This document shows, in pieces, positions 43,104 to 51,176 of a stretch of 64,000 nt of DNA. This DNA is from JBGCEZ01 sp045106735 (GTDB lineage Bacteria > Planctomycetota > Phycisphaerae > Phycisphaerales > SM1A02): assembly GCA_045106735.1 (NCBI GenBank), contig JBGCEZ010000030.1, positions 57,714 to 121,713 of the forward strand. The letters are read 5' to 3'. The notes under the pieces were generated by a model. The model was not told the DNA's origin and ran no database searches. It saw only the letters and a program-made list of their open reading frames with translations. The stretch's first letter is position 1. The number at the start of each line of letters is the position of its first letter. The translations under genes were made by a program, and so were the position numbers.

Positions 43104-44573
43104 ATGGCCAGCAGCCCGATTGAGTCCCCCGCGGACGATGCCCCCGAGACCGATGACGCGATTTCCAACCCCGAAACCGATGCCCCGGATTCGGACGACG
43201 CGCGGCCCACGGGCACGCGTGAGGACATCACCGAAAACGAGATCTTCGACACCGATGTGACCTTCGCCGACCTCGGCCTGAAGGACGAGATCCTGCAGGG
43301 TGTGTCGGACGCCGGGTTCACCCATCCGACGCACGTGCAGTCGAAGCTCATTCCCGTCGCCCTGAAGGGCACGGACGTGCTCGGCCAGTCCAAGACGGGT
43401 ACCGGCAAGACCGCGGCCTTTGGCCTGCCGGTCCTCAACACCGTGACCGAGGACGATCCGTTCGGCGCCTTGGTCCTCTGCCCCACCCGCGAACTGGCCA
43501 TCCAGGTGTCGCAGGAGCTGCGGAACCTCGCCTGCCACACCAACCTGAAGATCCTGCCGGTGTACGGCGGCCAGCGGATGCGGCAGCAAGCTCCGAAGCT
43601 CGAGAAGGGACCGAACATCATCGTCGGCACCCCCGGCCGCGTGATGGACTTCCACGGTCGTGGATTGCTGCCGTACGACAAGGTCAAGATCGCGGTGCTC
43701 GATGAGGTCGATCGCATGCTCGACATCGGCTTCCGCGAGGACATCCGCAAGATCCTCGGGGCGATGCAGCACAAGCACCAGACGCTTCTGGTCTCGGCCA
43801 CGATCAGCGACGAGATCGATCGCTTGGCCCGCAAGTACCTGCACAAGCCCGAGAAGCTCATCCTCACGGCCAGCAGCCTCACGGTGGCCCAGGTCGATCA
43901 GCGGATCTTCCACGTCGAGGGCTGGGACAAGAACCGCCTCCTCGTGCACCTGCTGAACCGGGAAGACCCGGACCTGGTCATCGTCTTCTGCCGGACCAAG
44001 AGCACGGTCGACGGCCTGACGCGATTCCTCAACCGCAAGAAGGTCTCGGCCGACGCCATCCACGGCGACCTCCAGCAGACCAAGCGCAATCGCGTGATGA
44101 CCCAGCTTCGGGCCGGCGAGATCAAGGTGCTCGTGGCCTCCGACCTGGCCGCCCGCGGACTGGACCTCGATGGCGTCACCCACGTCGTCAACTACGACCT
44201 GCCCGAAGACCCCGAGGTCTACGTGCACCGGATCGGCCGCACGGCCCGGGCCGGTCGCGACGGCGCGGCGTGGAGCTTCATCACCCCGGGCCAGGGTGCC
44301 CTGCTCGACCAGATCGAGCGGCTCACCAACGTGCACATTCCCGAGGGCGATCCCCACGGGTTTGAGGGCGGACCGATCCCCGATTCGGTCGCGCTGCGAC
44401 GCCGTGAAGATCAGGAACGGCGGGAGAAGGCGAGCGTGCAGGAGTCGCGCGTGCCGACCGCCCCGCCCAAGGCCGCTCAGGCGACCGACCAATCGAAGTT
44501 CCCCGGCGGCGTGGTGCCGACGAGCTTGCCTTCGAAGCGCATGGGCGGCCGGCTCCGCGGACGTCGCCGCTAA
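43104..44573 (+). CDS. DEAD-box RNA helicase (DEVD variant)
   Basis: A 489-residue ATP-dependent RNA helicase. Motifs in order are F-x-D-L and Q-motif (GFTHPTHVQSKLIPVAL), I GQSKTGTGKTAAFG, Ia PTRELA, Ib TPGRVMDF, II DEVD in AVLDEVDRML instead of DEAD, III SAT, IV VIVFCRTKSTVDGL, V ASDLAARGLDLD and VI HRIGRTARAGRDG. The N-terminal 50 residues are acidic, the C-terminal 60 basic with an RGRRR end, typical of RNA-binding tails. The frame is open 25 codons upstream, but the ATG at 43104 fits the acidic start. psuG follows by 55 bp and rho a little later. Confidence 0.95.
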   Translation: MASSPIESPADDAPETDDAISNPETDAPDSDDARPTGTREDITENEIFDTDVTFADLGLKDEILQGVSDAGFTHPTHVQSKLIPVALKGTDVLGQSKTGTGKTAAFGLPVLNTVTEDDPFGALVLCPTRELAIQVSQELRNLACHTNLKILPVYGGQRMRQQAPKLEKGPNIIVGTPGRVMDFHGRGLLPYDKVKIAVLDEVDRMLDIGFREDIRKILGAMQHKHQTLLVSATISDEIDRLARKYLHKPEKLILTASSLTVAQVDQRIFHVEGWDKNRLLVHLLNREDPDLVIVFCRTKSTVDGLTRFLNRKKVSADAIHGDLQQTKRNRVMTQLRAGEIKVLVASDLAARGLDLDGVTHVVNYDLPEDPEVYVHRIGRTARAGRDGAAWSFITPGQGALLDQIERLTNVHIPEGDPHGFEGGPIPDSVALRRREDQERREKASVQESRVPTAPPKAAQATDQSKFPGGVVPTSLPSKRMGGRLRGRRR

Positions 44574-44628
44574 GTGCGGGGAGTCGGCGTGGCCACGCAC
44601 CGGCGAGCTCAAGCACGGAACTGACCGC

Positions 44629-45657
44629 ATGATTCAGACCCACGCGAACGTGGCCGCCGCGCTTTCGGCGGATGAGCCAGTGGTGGCCCTGGAGACTGCG
44701 GTGCTGACGCACGGCTTGCCGCGCCGTCCGCTGGCTGAGGCCGAGTGGGAGGCGGTCCGGCGCTGGTCGGACGCCGACGTCGGTGATTTCGACGCTCGCG
44801 CCCCGCTGAACCTGACCGTAAGCCAGGCGATGGAGGCAGTCGTCCGGGCGGAAGGGGCGACGCCGGCCACCATTGGCGTACTCGACGGCACCCTGCACAT
44901 CGGGCTGGACCCGGCCGACCTCACGCGTCTGGCCGCGGCCACGTCGGCGGTGAAGGCGACGACCTCGACACTCGGCGCAGCCCTGGGCGGCGATGCGTAT
45001 GCCGGGTCGACCGTGGCCGCCACGCTGGCCGCGTGCGGGCACGCAAGCCCCCGGCCCATTCGCGTCTTCGCCACCGGCGGGATCGGCGGCGTGCACCGCG
45101 GTTGGACGATCCGTCCGGACATTTCGGCGGACCTTGGTGAACTGAGCCGCAGTCCGGTCATCGTCGTCTGCGCCGGCGTCAAATCGATCTTGGACGTCGC
45201 GGCGACGGCCGAGCACTTGGAGACGGTTGGCGTTCCGGTCATCGGCTTCGGAACCGACGCCTTCCCGCTGTTCCAGTCGCCGGGCACGGCGGCGATCGGC
45301 GTCCCGCTCCGCGCCGATGGACCGGCCCGCGTCGCGGAAATCGCCCGGCACCACCACGGCTCGCTCGGGCGACGAGAAGCGATCCTGGTCACGCAGCCCT
45401 GCCCGGCGGAAGCGTCCATCCCCGCGATCGACTTGGAAGCCGCGATTGAGCGGACGGACCGGGCCGCCGACACCGCCGAGATCACCGGTCCGGCCCGCAC
45501 CCCCTGGATGCTGGATCGGCTGGCCTCCGAGACCAGCGGCCGCAGCATCGTGGCCAACATCGCCCTGCTCCTGGCCAACGCCCGGCTCGCGGCTCAGATC
45601 GCCGTGGCCGACGCCAGAGGCCGAGGAGTTGCCTCCGTCCCTGGCCGGGCTCCTTGA
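44629..45657 (+). CDS. psuG: Pseudouridine-5'-phosphate glycosidase
   Basis: A 342-residue enzyme splitting pseudouridine 5'-phosphate to uracil and ribose 5-phosphate. The family motifs are VVALETAVLTHGLP, GVLDGTLHIGL, TTSTLGAALGG, FATGGIGGVHRG, VVCAGVKSILDVAATAEHLE and PVIGFGTDAFPLF. Length is slightly above the usual 310. The ATG start is chosen at the conserved N-terminus; the frame is open upstream only as a shadow of the helicase gene. psuK (the kinase) is not adjacent. It is placed in an RNA-metabolism run with the helicase and rho. Confidence 0.94.
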   Translation: MIQTHANVAAALSADEPVVALETAVLTHGLPRRPLAEAEWEAVRRWSDADVGDFDARAPLNLTVSQAMEAVVRAEGATPATIGVLDGTLHIGLDPADLTRLAAATSAVKATTSTLGAALGGDAYAGSTVAATLAACGHASPRPIRVFATGGIGGVHRGWTIRPDISADLGELSRSPVIVVCAGVKSILDVAATAEHLETVGVPVIGFGTDAFPLFQSPGTAAIGVPLRADGPARVAEIARHHHGSLGRREAILVTQPCPAEASIPAIDLEAAIERTDRAADTAEITGPARTPWMLDRLASETSGRSIVANIALLLANARLAAQIAVADARGRGVASVPGRAP

Positions 45658-45818
45658 CTTCGAACGCTTCCTCGGATCCAATTCACTCTTCCTGCGGAGG
45701 TCCTTCCGGGCCCGCATTTCCCTGCTCCGCTTCGGCGGAACACCGCTCCAGACCGACGGACGAACGTCCCCTCCGACCTGCATGTCGGCGAGGTGGTCGA
45801 CCGGTCGCGGACGACGAC

Positions 45819-46949
45819 ATGAAGACCATTGACGGGATCCTTGATCTGCCCCGCGGGGCCGAGGGTCGCATCCGACAACTCCAAGATCGCTTGGTCGCTT
45901 CCCCGGACGATCCGTTCGTGCCGATGGACGTGGCCAAGAAGTTCGAGCTCCGCGCCGGCCAACACATTGAGGCCGCCGTCAGCACGCGCAAGCCGCGTCG
46001 CCGTGGCCGTGGCCGGCCCAAGCCGCCCCGCCCGGTCGTCGATGAAGTCTTGCGGATCGAGGGCCTGACGCCGGACGAGTACGCCGCGTGCAGCACGCCC
46101 TTCGACCAGCTCGTGGCCATCGATCCGAATCCTCGCTTGCACCTTGAGCACGACGGCTGTGCCCCTGCCTGCCGGCTGATTGACCTGTTCTGCCCGATCG
46201 GGTTCGGGACCCGCGGGCTGATCGTCGCCCCGCCCAAGGCCGGCAAGACGGTCCTGCTCCAGCAGATCGCCGCCGGGATCAAGATCAACCATCCCAGCGT
46301 CGAAGTCGTCGCCCTGTTGATCGATGAGCGGCCCGAAGAAGTCACCGACTTCAAGCGAAACGTCCCCGCCCAGGTGCTCGCCTCGTCGAACGACCTGGAC
46401 GTGGATGCCCACACCGAGCTTGGCATTCTGGCCGTGGACCGAGCCAAGCGAATGCTTGAGGCTGGACGAGACGTGGTGGTCCTGCTCGACTCATTGACCC
46501 GGCTCGGACGGGCGTTCAACAACTCGCGCAAGCACGCCACCGGCGGCCGGACCATGTCCGGCGGCTTGGATTCGCGGGCCCTCGACATCCCCAAGCAGAT
46601 CTTCGGCGCCGCCCGCAACGTTGAAGGCGGCGGATCCCTGACGATGATCGCGACCTGCCTGGTGGACACCGGTTCGCGGGCGGACCAGATCATCTTCGAA
46701 GAGTTCAAAGGCACCGGCAACATGGAGCTGATCCTCGATCGGACCATCGCCGAGCAACGCCTCTTCCCGGCCATCAACCTGGCCGCCTCGGGAACCCGCA
46801 AGGAAGACCTGCTCATGCCCGAGCAGGAACTCAAGACGGTGACCGCATTGCGCCGGCGCCTCCTGAACATGAAGCCGCCGACGCAGATCGAGCAGCTCTT
46901 GAAAGCCCTCGGACGATTCCCGACGAACGAGGAACTCGTGCGAGGCTGA
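45819..46949 (+). CDS. rho: Transcription termination factor Rho, short form
   Basis: A 376-residue Rho lacking the N-terminal helix bundle of most Rho proteins (about 420). It begins at the cold-shock-like RNA-binding domain (DGILDLPRGAEGRIRQ and FELRAGQHIEA). The ATPase has VAPPKAGKTVLLQQIA, LLIDERPEEVTDF, VVLLDSLTRLGRAFN, GGLDSRALDIPKQIFGAARN and EFKGTGNMELILDRTIAEQR. Catalytic and Q- and R-loop parts are intact. The ATG at 45819 leaves 161 bp after psuG. The open frame upstream of it has no domain. Confidence 0.95.
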   Translation: MKTIDGILDLPRGAEGRIRQLQDRLVASPDDPFVPMDVAKKFELRAGQHIEAAVSTRKPRRRGRGRPKPPRPVVDEVLRIEGLTPDEYAACSTPFDQLVAIDPNPRLHLEHDGCAPACRLIDLFCPIGFGTRGLIVAPPKAGKTVLLQQIAAGIKINHPSVEVVALLIDERPEEVTDFKRNVPAQVLASSNDLDVDAHTELGILAVDRAKRMLEAGRDVVVLLDSLTRLGRAFNNSRKHATGGRTMSGGLDSRALDIPKQIFGAARNVEGGGSLTMIATCLVDTGSRADQIIFEEFKGTGNMELILDRTIAEQRLFPAINLAASGTRKEDLLMPEQELKTVTALRRRLLNMKPPTQIEQLLKALGRFPTNEELVRG

Positions 46950-47233
46950 GTCCGAACGACGCACCGCGGGCGCTGATCGGGCTGTCGACGCAACGACGTG
47001 TTCCCGCGAATCGGTCATGACGTAGCCGCAAAGCGTGGCCCTGACCGGGCCGCAAAGCGCGGTCGTGACGTGGCCTTCCGAGCCCACGGTGCCGCGGGCC
47101 ATCCACGGACGCGACCGCGCGTCGTGCGCGCGTCGATGGCCGCGGAAGCAGCGCTCCCGCCATCGCCACGAACTGCGAACGTGCCTCTTTTTGTGGCGTT
47201 TTCGCCCGGGTGCTCGCGACCGCGCCGCCGCGA

Positions 47234-47887
47234 TCAGCGACGTCGGCGGCCGACCCCCAACCCACCAAGGACGAGCAACGCAAGCGATGGCGCCGCTGGC
47301 ACAACGACGATGAACGCAACTCGGTCCAAGAGGTCAGGACTGTCTTCGGAGACGTAGAAAAACGTCCCCGAGAACTTGAGCACCGACACATCGTCCGGCA
47401 GCGTGAACTGCGCGATCAAGACCGATCCACCGTTCTCTGGTGTCCCCGGATCGAAGTCAAAGTATCCGCCATTGTGTTCGAAGAAAAGCTCCGAGCCGGC
47501 GATCCGGTCGTCGAAGCCATCACCGAGAAATCCAGGGCTGAACTCCGTATCGGTCATGCCGTTCGCCCAATCTCCACCGATCGTCACCCATGAATCGGCC
47601 GGTCCAGTGATCGCGGAATGGCCCGGAACGTCATGCAATCCAGATCCGGGCACCGTGGTGTCCTGGATCAGTTCTCGGTCGGAGTAGAAGTGGAATGACG
47701 CCACGTCTTCATCCGCCGCGACCGACAGCAAGCGATCGGCCGGATTGTCGAAGTTGGCGTAGATCCGAAACGTGATCGTCCCCGGCATGAGCTCAAGGAC
47801 CTCAACGGACGGATCTATGATGGCCGCCGAAGCGGTTCCGATGCAGGCGAACGCAGCGAACAGACCGATGGCGTTGGTACGAGTCAA
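47234..47887 (-). CDS. Exported protein with degenerate sorting tail, tandem family copy A
   Basis: A 217-residue secreted protein beginning at a TTG (MTRTNAIGLFAAFACIGTASA) with GGAGAG 6 nt upstream and a signal peptide ending A-S-A. The shared domain of this tandem family follows: ANFDNPADRLLSVAAD, IQDTTVPGSGLHDVPGHSAI, GPADSWVTIGGDWANGMTDT, FSPGFLGDGFDDRI, NGGYFDFDPGTPENGGSV and IAQFTLPDDVSVLKFSG. The tail is VVVPAAPSLALLVLGGLGVG then RRRR, with the I-P-A-P motif altered to V-P-A-A-P. Function unknown; cell-surface or matrix location is inferred. Confidence 0.85.
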   Translation of the reverse strand: MTRTNAIGLFAAFACIGTASAAIIDPSVEVLELMPGTITFRIYANFDNPADRLLSVAADEDVASFHFYSDRELIQDTTVPGSGLHDVPGHSAITGPADSWVTIGGDWANGMTDTEFSPGFLGDGFDDRIAGSELFFEHNGGYFDFDPGTPENGGSVLIAQFTLPDDVSVLKFSGTFFYVSEDSPDLLDRVAFIVVVPAAPSLALLVLGGLGVGRRRR

Positions 47888-48361
47888 TGTGTTCTCTCCC
47901 GGAAAGAGTCGGCCGGCGAACGAGTTTCGCGGCCCACGATCTCGACGCCCAAGCCTTCACCCGGGCGACGGAGACCCCTCCGACGGTACCCGGCCCGGCC
48001 GCGATCGTCCAACTCCCCCGCACGGCCAGGGGTTGACTCGATCGGCCGGCTCAGCGACGAACGATCGACGCTGTTCCACCCGTTCCACCCGTTCGCCGAT
48101 CGGAATCGGATTGCCCGCCCGCTGGAAACCCCAGGGCTCCGTGCAAAATGCGAGCACCCTCCCGACCTCGACGCGGGGGCCGAGAGCGGTCAAGCAGCAT
48201 CAGGGCTTCCCGATACCCACAGACGTTTCTCCCGCCCGACCATCGGGCACTGGCCACGGAGCTCGCCCCCTCGCTCATGCCACGAAAAAAGCACCGCCGC
48301 ACGAGGTGCGACGGTGCTCTTGATCGTTCTGACGTCAGCCGAAACTGACGGTCGGGCTGAT
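47888..48361. other. Intergenic region between family copies A and B
   Basis: About 474 bp. It holds the promoter and leader of copy A at the left and the intrinsic terminator of copy B near 48285-48318. CCACCCGTTCCACCCGTTC is a 10-bp tandem word near 48075. No extra gene is supported. Confidence 0.6.
48284..48318 (-). terminator. Rho-independent terminator of family copy B
   Basis: On the minus strand AGCACCGTCGCACCTCGTGC-type sequence forms a stem (GCACCGTCGCAC with GTGCGGCGGTGC, one G-T or mismatch) with a tight CTC loop, followed by TTTTTT. It lies 43 bp after the copy B stop codon. Confidence 0.93.
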
Positions 48362-49027
48362 TCAGCCGCGACGACGACGGGTGCCAGCCAGGCCAGCGAG
48401 GCCGAGGAGGGCCAGCGCGCCGGGGGCGGGGATCAGGTTGATCGAGAAGGCCTCGGAGATCTGCTCACCGGCGGCGTTCACGTAGTCAACGGTGCCCATG
48501 TACTCGGCAACCGACACGTCGGCAGCGAGGGTGAACTGGGCGATGGCCACGGTGCCGCCGTTTTCGGTGGTGCCGGGGTTCTCATCGAAGTAGCCGCCGT
48601 TGGTCTCTTGGACGAACGAGCTGCCGGAGATGAGGTCGCCAGGGCCGCCACCAAGGAAGCCGGGGCTGAACGAGGTGTCGGAGAAACCGTTGGCGTAATC
48701 GCCACCGATGGTGACCCACGAGTCATTCGCGCCAGCGATGGCGGCGACGGCGGGGGTGTCATGGAGACCCGTGCCAATGAAAATCGTGGTGTCTTGGACG
48801 AGCGGACGGTCAGCCGTGAACATCAGGGGCGACACGGTGTCGTTGCCCGAGATGGCCAGGAGACGATCGACCGGGTTGTCGAAGTTGGCGAACAGCAGAT
48901 AGGTGACGGTGGCCTCACCCTGCGTGGTGGTCTCGGTCGCAATAGCGGTGACCGAGGTGAAATCGGCCGAGGCGACGCCCGAGGCGGCGACAGCAGCGAG
49001 ACCGGCAATGGCAGCGATCTTCTTCAT
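48362..49027 (-). CDS. Exported protein with PEP-CTERM-like tail, tandem family copy B
   Basis: A 221-residue secreted protein. The signal peptide is MKKIAAIAGLAAVAASGVASA; AAAGG lies 9 nt before the ATG. The shared domain has FANFDNPVDRLLAISGNDTV, IQDTTIFIGTGLHDTPAVAA, GANDSWVTIGGDYANGFSDT, FSPGFLGGGPGDLISGSSF and NGGYFDENPGTTENGGTV, and IAQFTLAADVSVAEYMGTVD. The tail is INLIPAPGALALLGLAGLAG then TRRRRG. Closest to copy C. An own terminator follows, so it is monocistronic. Confidence 0.9.
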   Translation of the reverse strand: MKKIAAIAGLAAVAASGVASADFTSVTAIATETTTQGEATVTYLLFANFDNPVDRLLAISGNDTVSPLMFTADRPLVQDTTIFIGTGLHDTPAVAAIAGANDSWVTIGGDYANGFSDTSFSPGFLGGGPGDLISGSSFVQETNGGYFDENPGTTENGGTVAIAQFTLAADVSVAEYMGTVDYVNAAGEQISEAFSINLIPAPGALALLGLAGLAGTRRRRG

Positions 49028-49175
49028 TTGATAGGACCTTTCTTCTTCCGGTGCCCGTGGGGTTGCGGGCGGTTACCCCTTCGCTTGAGCGAGGGGCCCC
49101 CATCACTTCCGTGGCCCAAACTAGGCGAACGTGTTCCCCTGTCAACGCACCTGAAGTCGAAATCGCCCAAAAACG

Positions 49176-49212
49176 CAAAAAAGGCACCGCCGCCGCGATT
49201 GGCGACGGTGCC
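49176..49212 (-). terminator. Rho-independent terminator of family copy C
   Basis: On the minus strand GGCACCGTCGCC pairs with GGCGGCGGTGCC around a short AATCGC loop (one C-A mismatch), followed by TTTTTTGCGTTTTT. It begins 44 bp after the copy C stop codon. Confidence 0.9.
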
Positions 49213-49256
49213 ATTGGTCACTTGGTTTTCAGCAGATGCTGAGTACCGGTGTCCGC

Positions 49257-49910
49257 TTAGCCGCGACGACGACGGGCGGTCGCGAGACCGGCGAGGCCGA
49301 GGAGCGCGAACGCACCCGGAGCCGGAATCAGGACCAGGACCGCGTCGAACGCAGTGCTGGTGAAGCCAGCACCGGCGGACTGCCAGTCAACGCCACCCGA
49401 GTAGGTAGCGGTCGTGGTGTCGTTGGCCAGGGTGAACTGGGCGATGATGACCGAGCCACCGTTTTCGGCGGTACCCGGGTTCTCATCGAAGTAGCCACCG
49501 TTGGACTCTTGGGTGAACGACGAACCCGAGATCAGGTCGCCAGCGCCACCACCGAGGAAGCCGGGGCTGAACGACGTGTCGGTCATGCCGTTGGCGAAAT
49601 CGCCACCGACGGTGACCCACGAGTCAGCGGGGCCAGCGATCGCGGAGATCGCGGGGGTGTCGTGGAGACCGGTGCCGGGAAGGCTGGTGTCCTGATACAG
49701 CATGGAGTCAGCGTTGAAGCTGAGGGCCTGAGCCGTGGCCGAAACGGCCAGGACCGAATCGGTCGGGTTATCGAAGTTAGCGTAAACCTGGTAGGTGGTG
49801 AAACCATCGACCAAGTTCAGCTCAACAACGCTCACGCCGGTGAAATCGGCGGAGGCAACGCTGGCAGCGGCGATAGCGCCGACGCCCGCAAGGGCAGCAA
49901 TCTTCTTCAT
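49257..49910 (-). CDS. Exported protein with PEP-CTERM-like tail, tandem family copy C
   Basis: A 217-residue secreted protein. It starts MKKIAALAGVGAIAAASVASA, with GAGAGG 6 nt before the ATG; the open frame upstream is not used. The domain repeats the family segments: ANFDNPTDSVLAVSATAQAL, YQDTSLPGTGLHDTPAISAI, GPADSWVTVGGDFANGMTDT, FSPGFLGGGAGDLISGSSF and NGGYFDENPGTAENGGSV, IAQFTLANDTTTATYSGG. The tail is VLIPAPGAFALLGLAGLA then TARRRRG. Very similar to copy B over the domain, pointing to recent duplication. Confidence 0.9.
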   Translation of the reverse strand: MKKIAALAGVGAIAAASVASADFTGVSVVELNLVDGFTTYQVYANFDNPTDSVLAVSATAQALSFNADSMLYQDTSLPGTGLHDTPAISAIAGPADSWVTVGGDFANGMTDTSFSPGFLGGGAGDLISGSSFTQESNGGYFDENPGTAENGGSVIIAQFTLANDTTTATYSGGVDWQSAGAGFTSTAFDAVLVLIPAPGAFALLGLAGLATARRRRG

Positions 49911-50102
49911 TGGAAACCTCTCTCTTCTCGTTCTCTTCGGGTGCGGCGAATGCCGCGGATCAGGTGATGCCTCACGTGATCCTTGCTTCCGACCCGAGAC
50001 TACCCCCTCCCGCATGCCCGTCAACCCCTCAGGGGAAGACTTCACGCAAAATCACACAAAACTCGCCAACCCATTCTCGGGGCGGAGAGCAGCAGATTCG
50101 CC

Positions 50103-50128
50103 CTCCGCCCGGCCAAAACCGGGCGGAG
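50103..50128. terminator. Perfect 10-bp hairpin downstream of family copy D
   Basis: CTCCGCCCGG and CCGGGCGGAG are exact inverted repeats around CCAAAA. It lies 56 bp downstream of the copy D stop codon on the minus strand. No T-tract follows on the minus strand, so it may be a Rho-assisted or RNA-stabilising 3' hairpin rather than a classic terminator. Confidence 0.5.
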
Positions 50129-50183
50129 AGCGATCTATTCGTCACTTATCCGGATGTGCAGGACGCCATCCGGGGCGGCTGAA

Positions 50184-50846
50184 TCAGCCGCGACGGCGGC
50201 GACCAATCAGGCCGGCAACGCCGAGCAGGGCCAGGGCGCCCGGGGCGGGAATCGTCGTGACCGAGAATTCGGTCGAGAAGAATTCGCCGGACGGCAGGGT
50301 GTCGTCCTTCCAGTTCACGAGACCCGAGTAGGTGAAGTCTTCACCAGCGGCCAGGGTGAACTGGGCAATGACGACGTCGCCCACGCCACCGACAACGGTG
50401 CCGGGGTTCTGGTCGAAGTAGCCGCCGTCGGTTTCCATGAACGAGCTGCCCATGATGACGCTGCTGGCACCGTCGCCGCCGCCGAAGCCGGGCGAGAAGC
50501 TGGTGTTGCTGGTCAGCGGGTCAAGGCCCATGGACACCCAGCTATCGCCACCGGCGTCGAGGACGCTGGGGACATCGCCGTTCGCGAGGCCGTTGAAGGC
50601 GCCCGAGTTCTGGATGAGCGGCGAGCTGGACTGGAACGACAGCGGGGCGAGGCCCGAGATGCCGCCGACGGCCAGGAGGGCATCGTCGAGGGCGTCGAAC
50701 GACACCACGACCTGCCACGTGTTGGTGCCTTCGGGGGCACCAGTCACGTTGCCAAGGTCCATGATGGACACACCAGCAACATCCGCCGAGGCCACTGAGG
50801 CCATCGCCACGGACGCGACAGCGCCAATGATCAGGTTCTTCTTCAT
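50184..50846 (-). CDS. Exported protein with PEP-CTERM-like tail, divergent family copy D
   Basis: A 220-residue secreted protein starting MKKNLIIGAVASVAMASVASA with AAGGA 9 nt before the ATG. The family domain is recognisable but diverged: VVSFDALDDALLAVGGISGL, DSWVSMGLDPLTSNTSFSPG, MGSSFMETDGGYFDQNPGTV and VVIAQFTLAAGEDFTYSGLV. The long HDTP segment is replaced by GLANGDVPSVLDAGG. The tail is TIPAPGALALLGVAGLIG then RRRRG. First of the tandem group in transcription order after miaB. Confidence 0.88.
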   Translation of the reverse strand: MKKNLIIGAVASVAMASVASADVAGVSIMDLGNVTGAPEGTNTWQVVVSFDALDDALLAVGGISGLAPLSFQSSSPLIQNSGAFNGLANGDVPSVLDAGGDSWVSMGLDPLTSNTSFSPGFGGGDGASSVIMGSSFMETDGGYFDQNPGTVVGGVGDVVIAQFTLAAGEDFTYSGLVNWKDDTLPSGEFFSTEFSVTTIPAPGALALLGVAGLIGRRRRG

Positions 50847-51176
50847 TTGAGAGGGTCCTTCTTCCTTCTGAACAACACTGAACGGCAGTCGCCGACAGCG
50901 TGCGCGATCTCCGTCCCGCGGACGGAGAGACCCTCTCTCTCTTCTTGCACCTGTAATAGCGGCTCGGCAAGGCGATGCCAACCCCCGAAACGGAGCTTGG
51001 CCCAAGATTTACGGGCCGCGATGCTTCGACGCCCCCAGGATGCGCGTTGAAACAGCGAAATATCGGCCCGAGTGTACCGACATGCGCCGCACCCCCGCCC
51101 CGCTCCGCTCCGCCCCTTCAGGACGATGACGCCCGCCCTCCATCCAGGGCCGACGCCGACCCCCGCACGATTCGCC
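50847..51176. other. Intergenic region between miaB and family copy D
   Basis: About 330 bp on the transcript side of both minus-strand genes. GGAGAGACCCTCTCTCTC near 50924-50941 is a small inverted repeat. No intrinsic terminator for miaB and no clear promoter for copy D could be assigned. Confidence 0.5.

Noticed and set aside
50103..50128. Classic intrinsic terminator for copy D
   Set aside because: The hairpin is perfect but lacks a T-tract on the minus strand, so it is listed only with low confidence.
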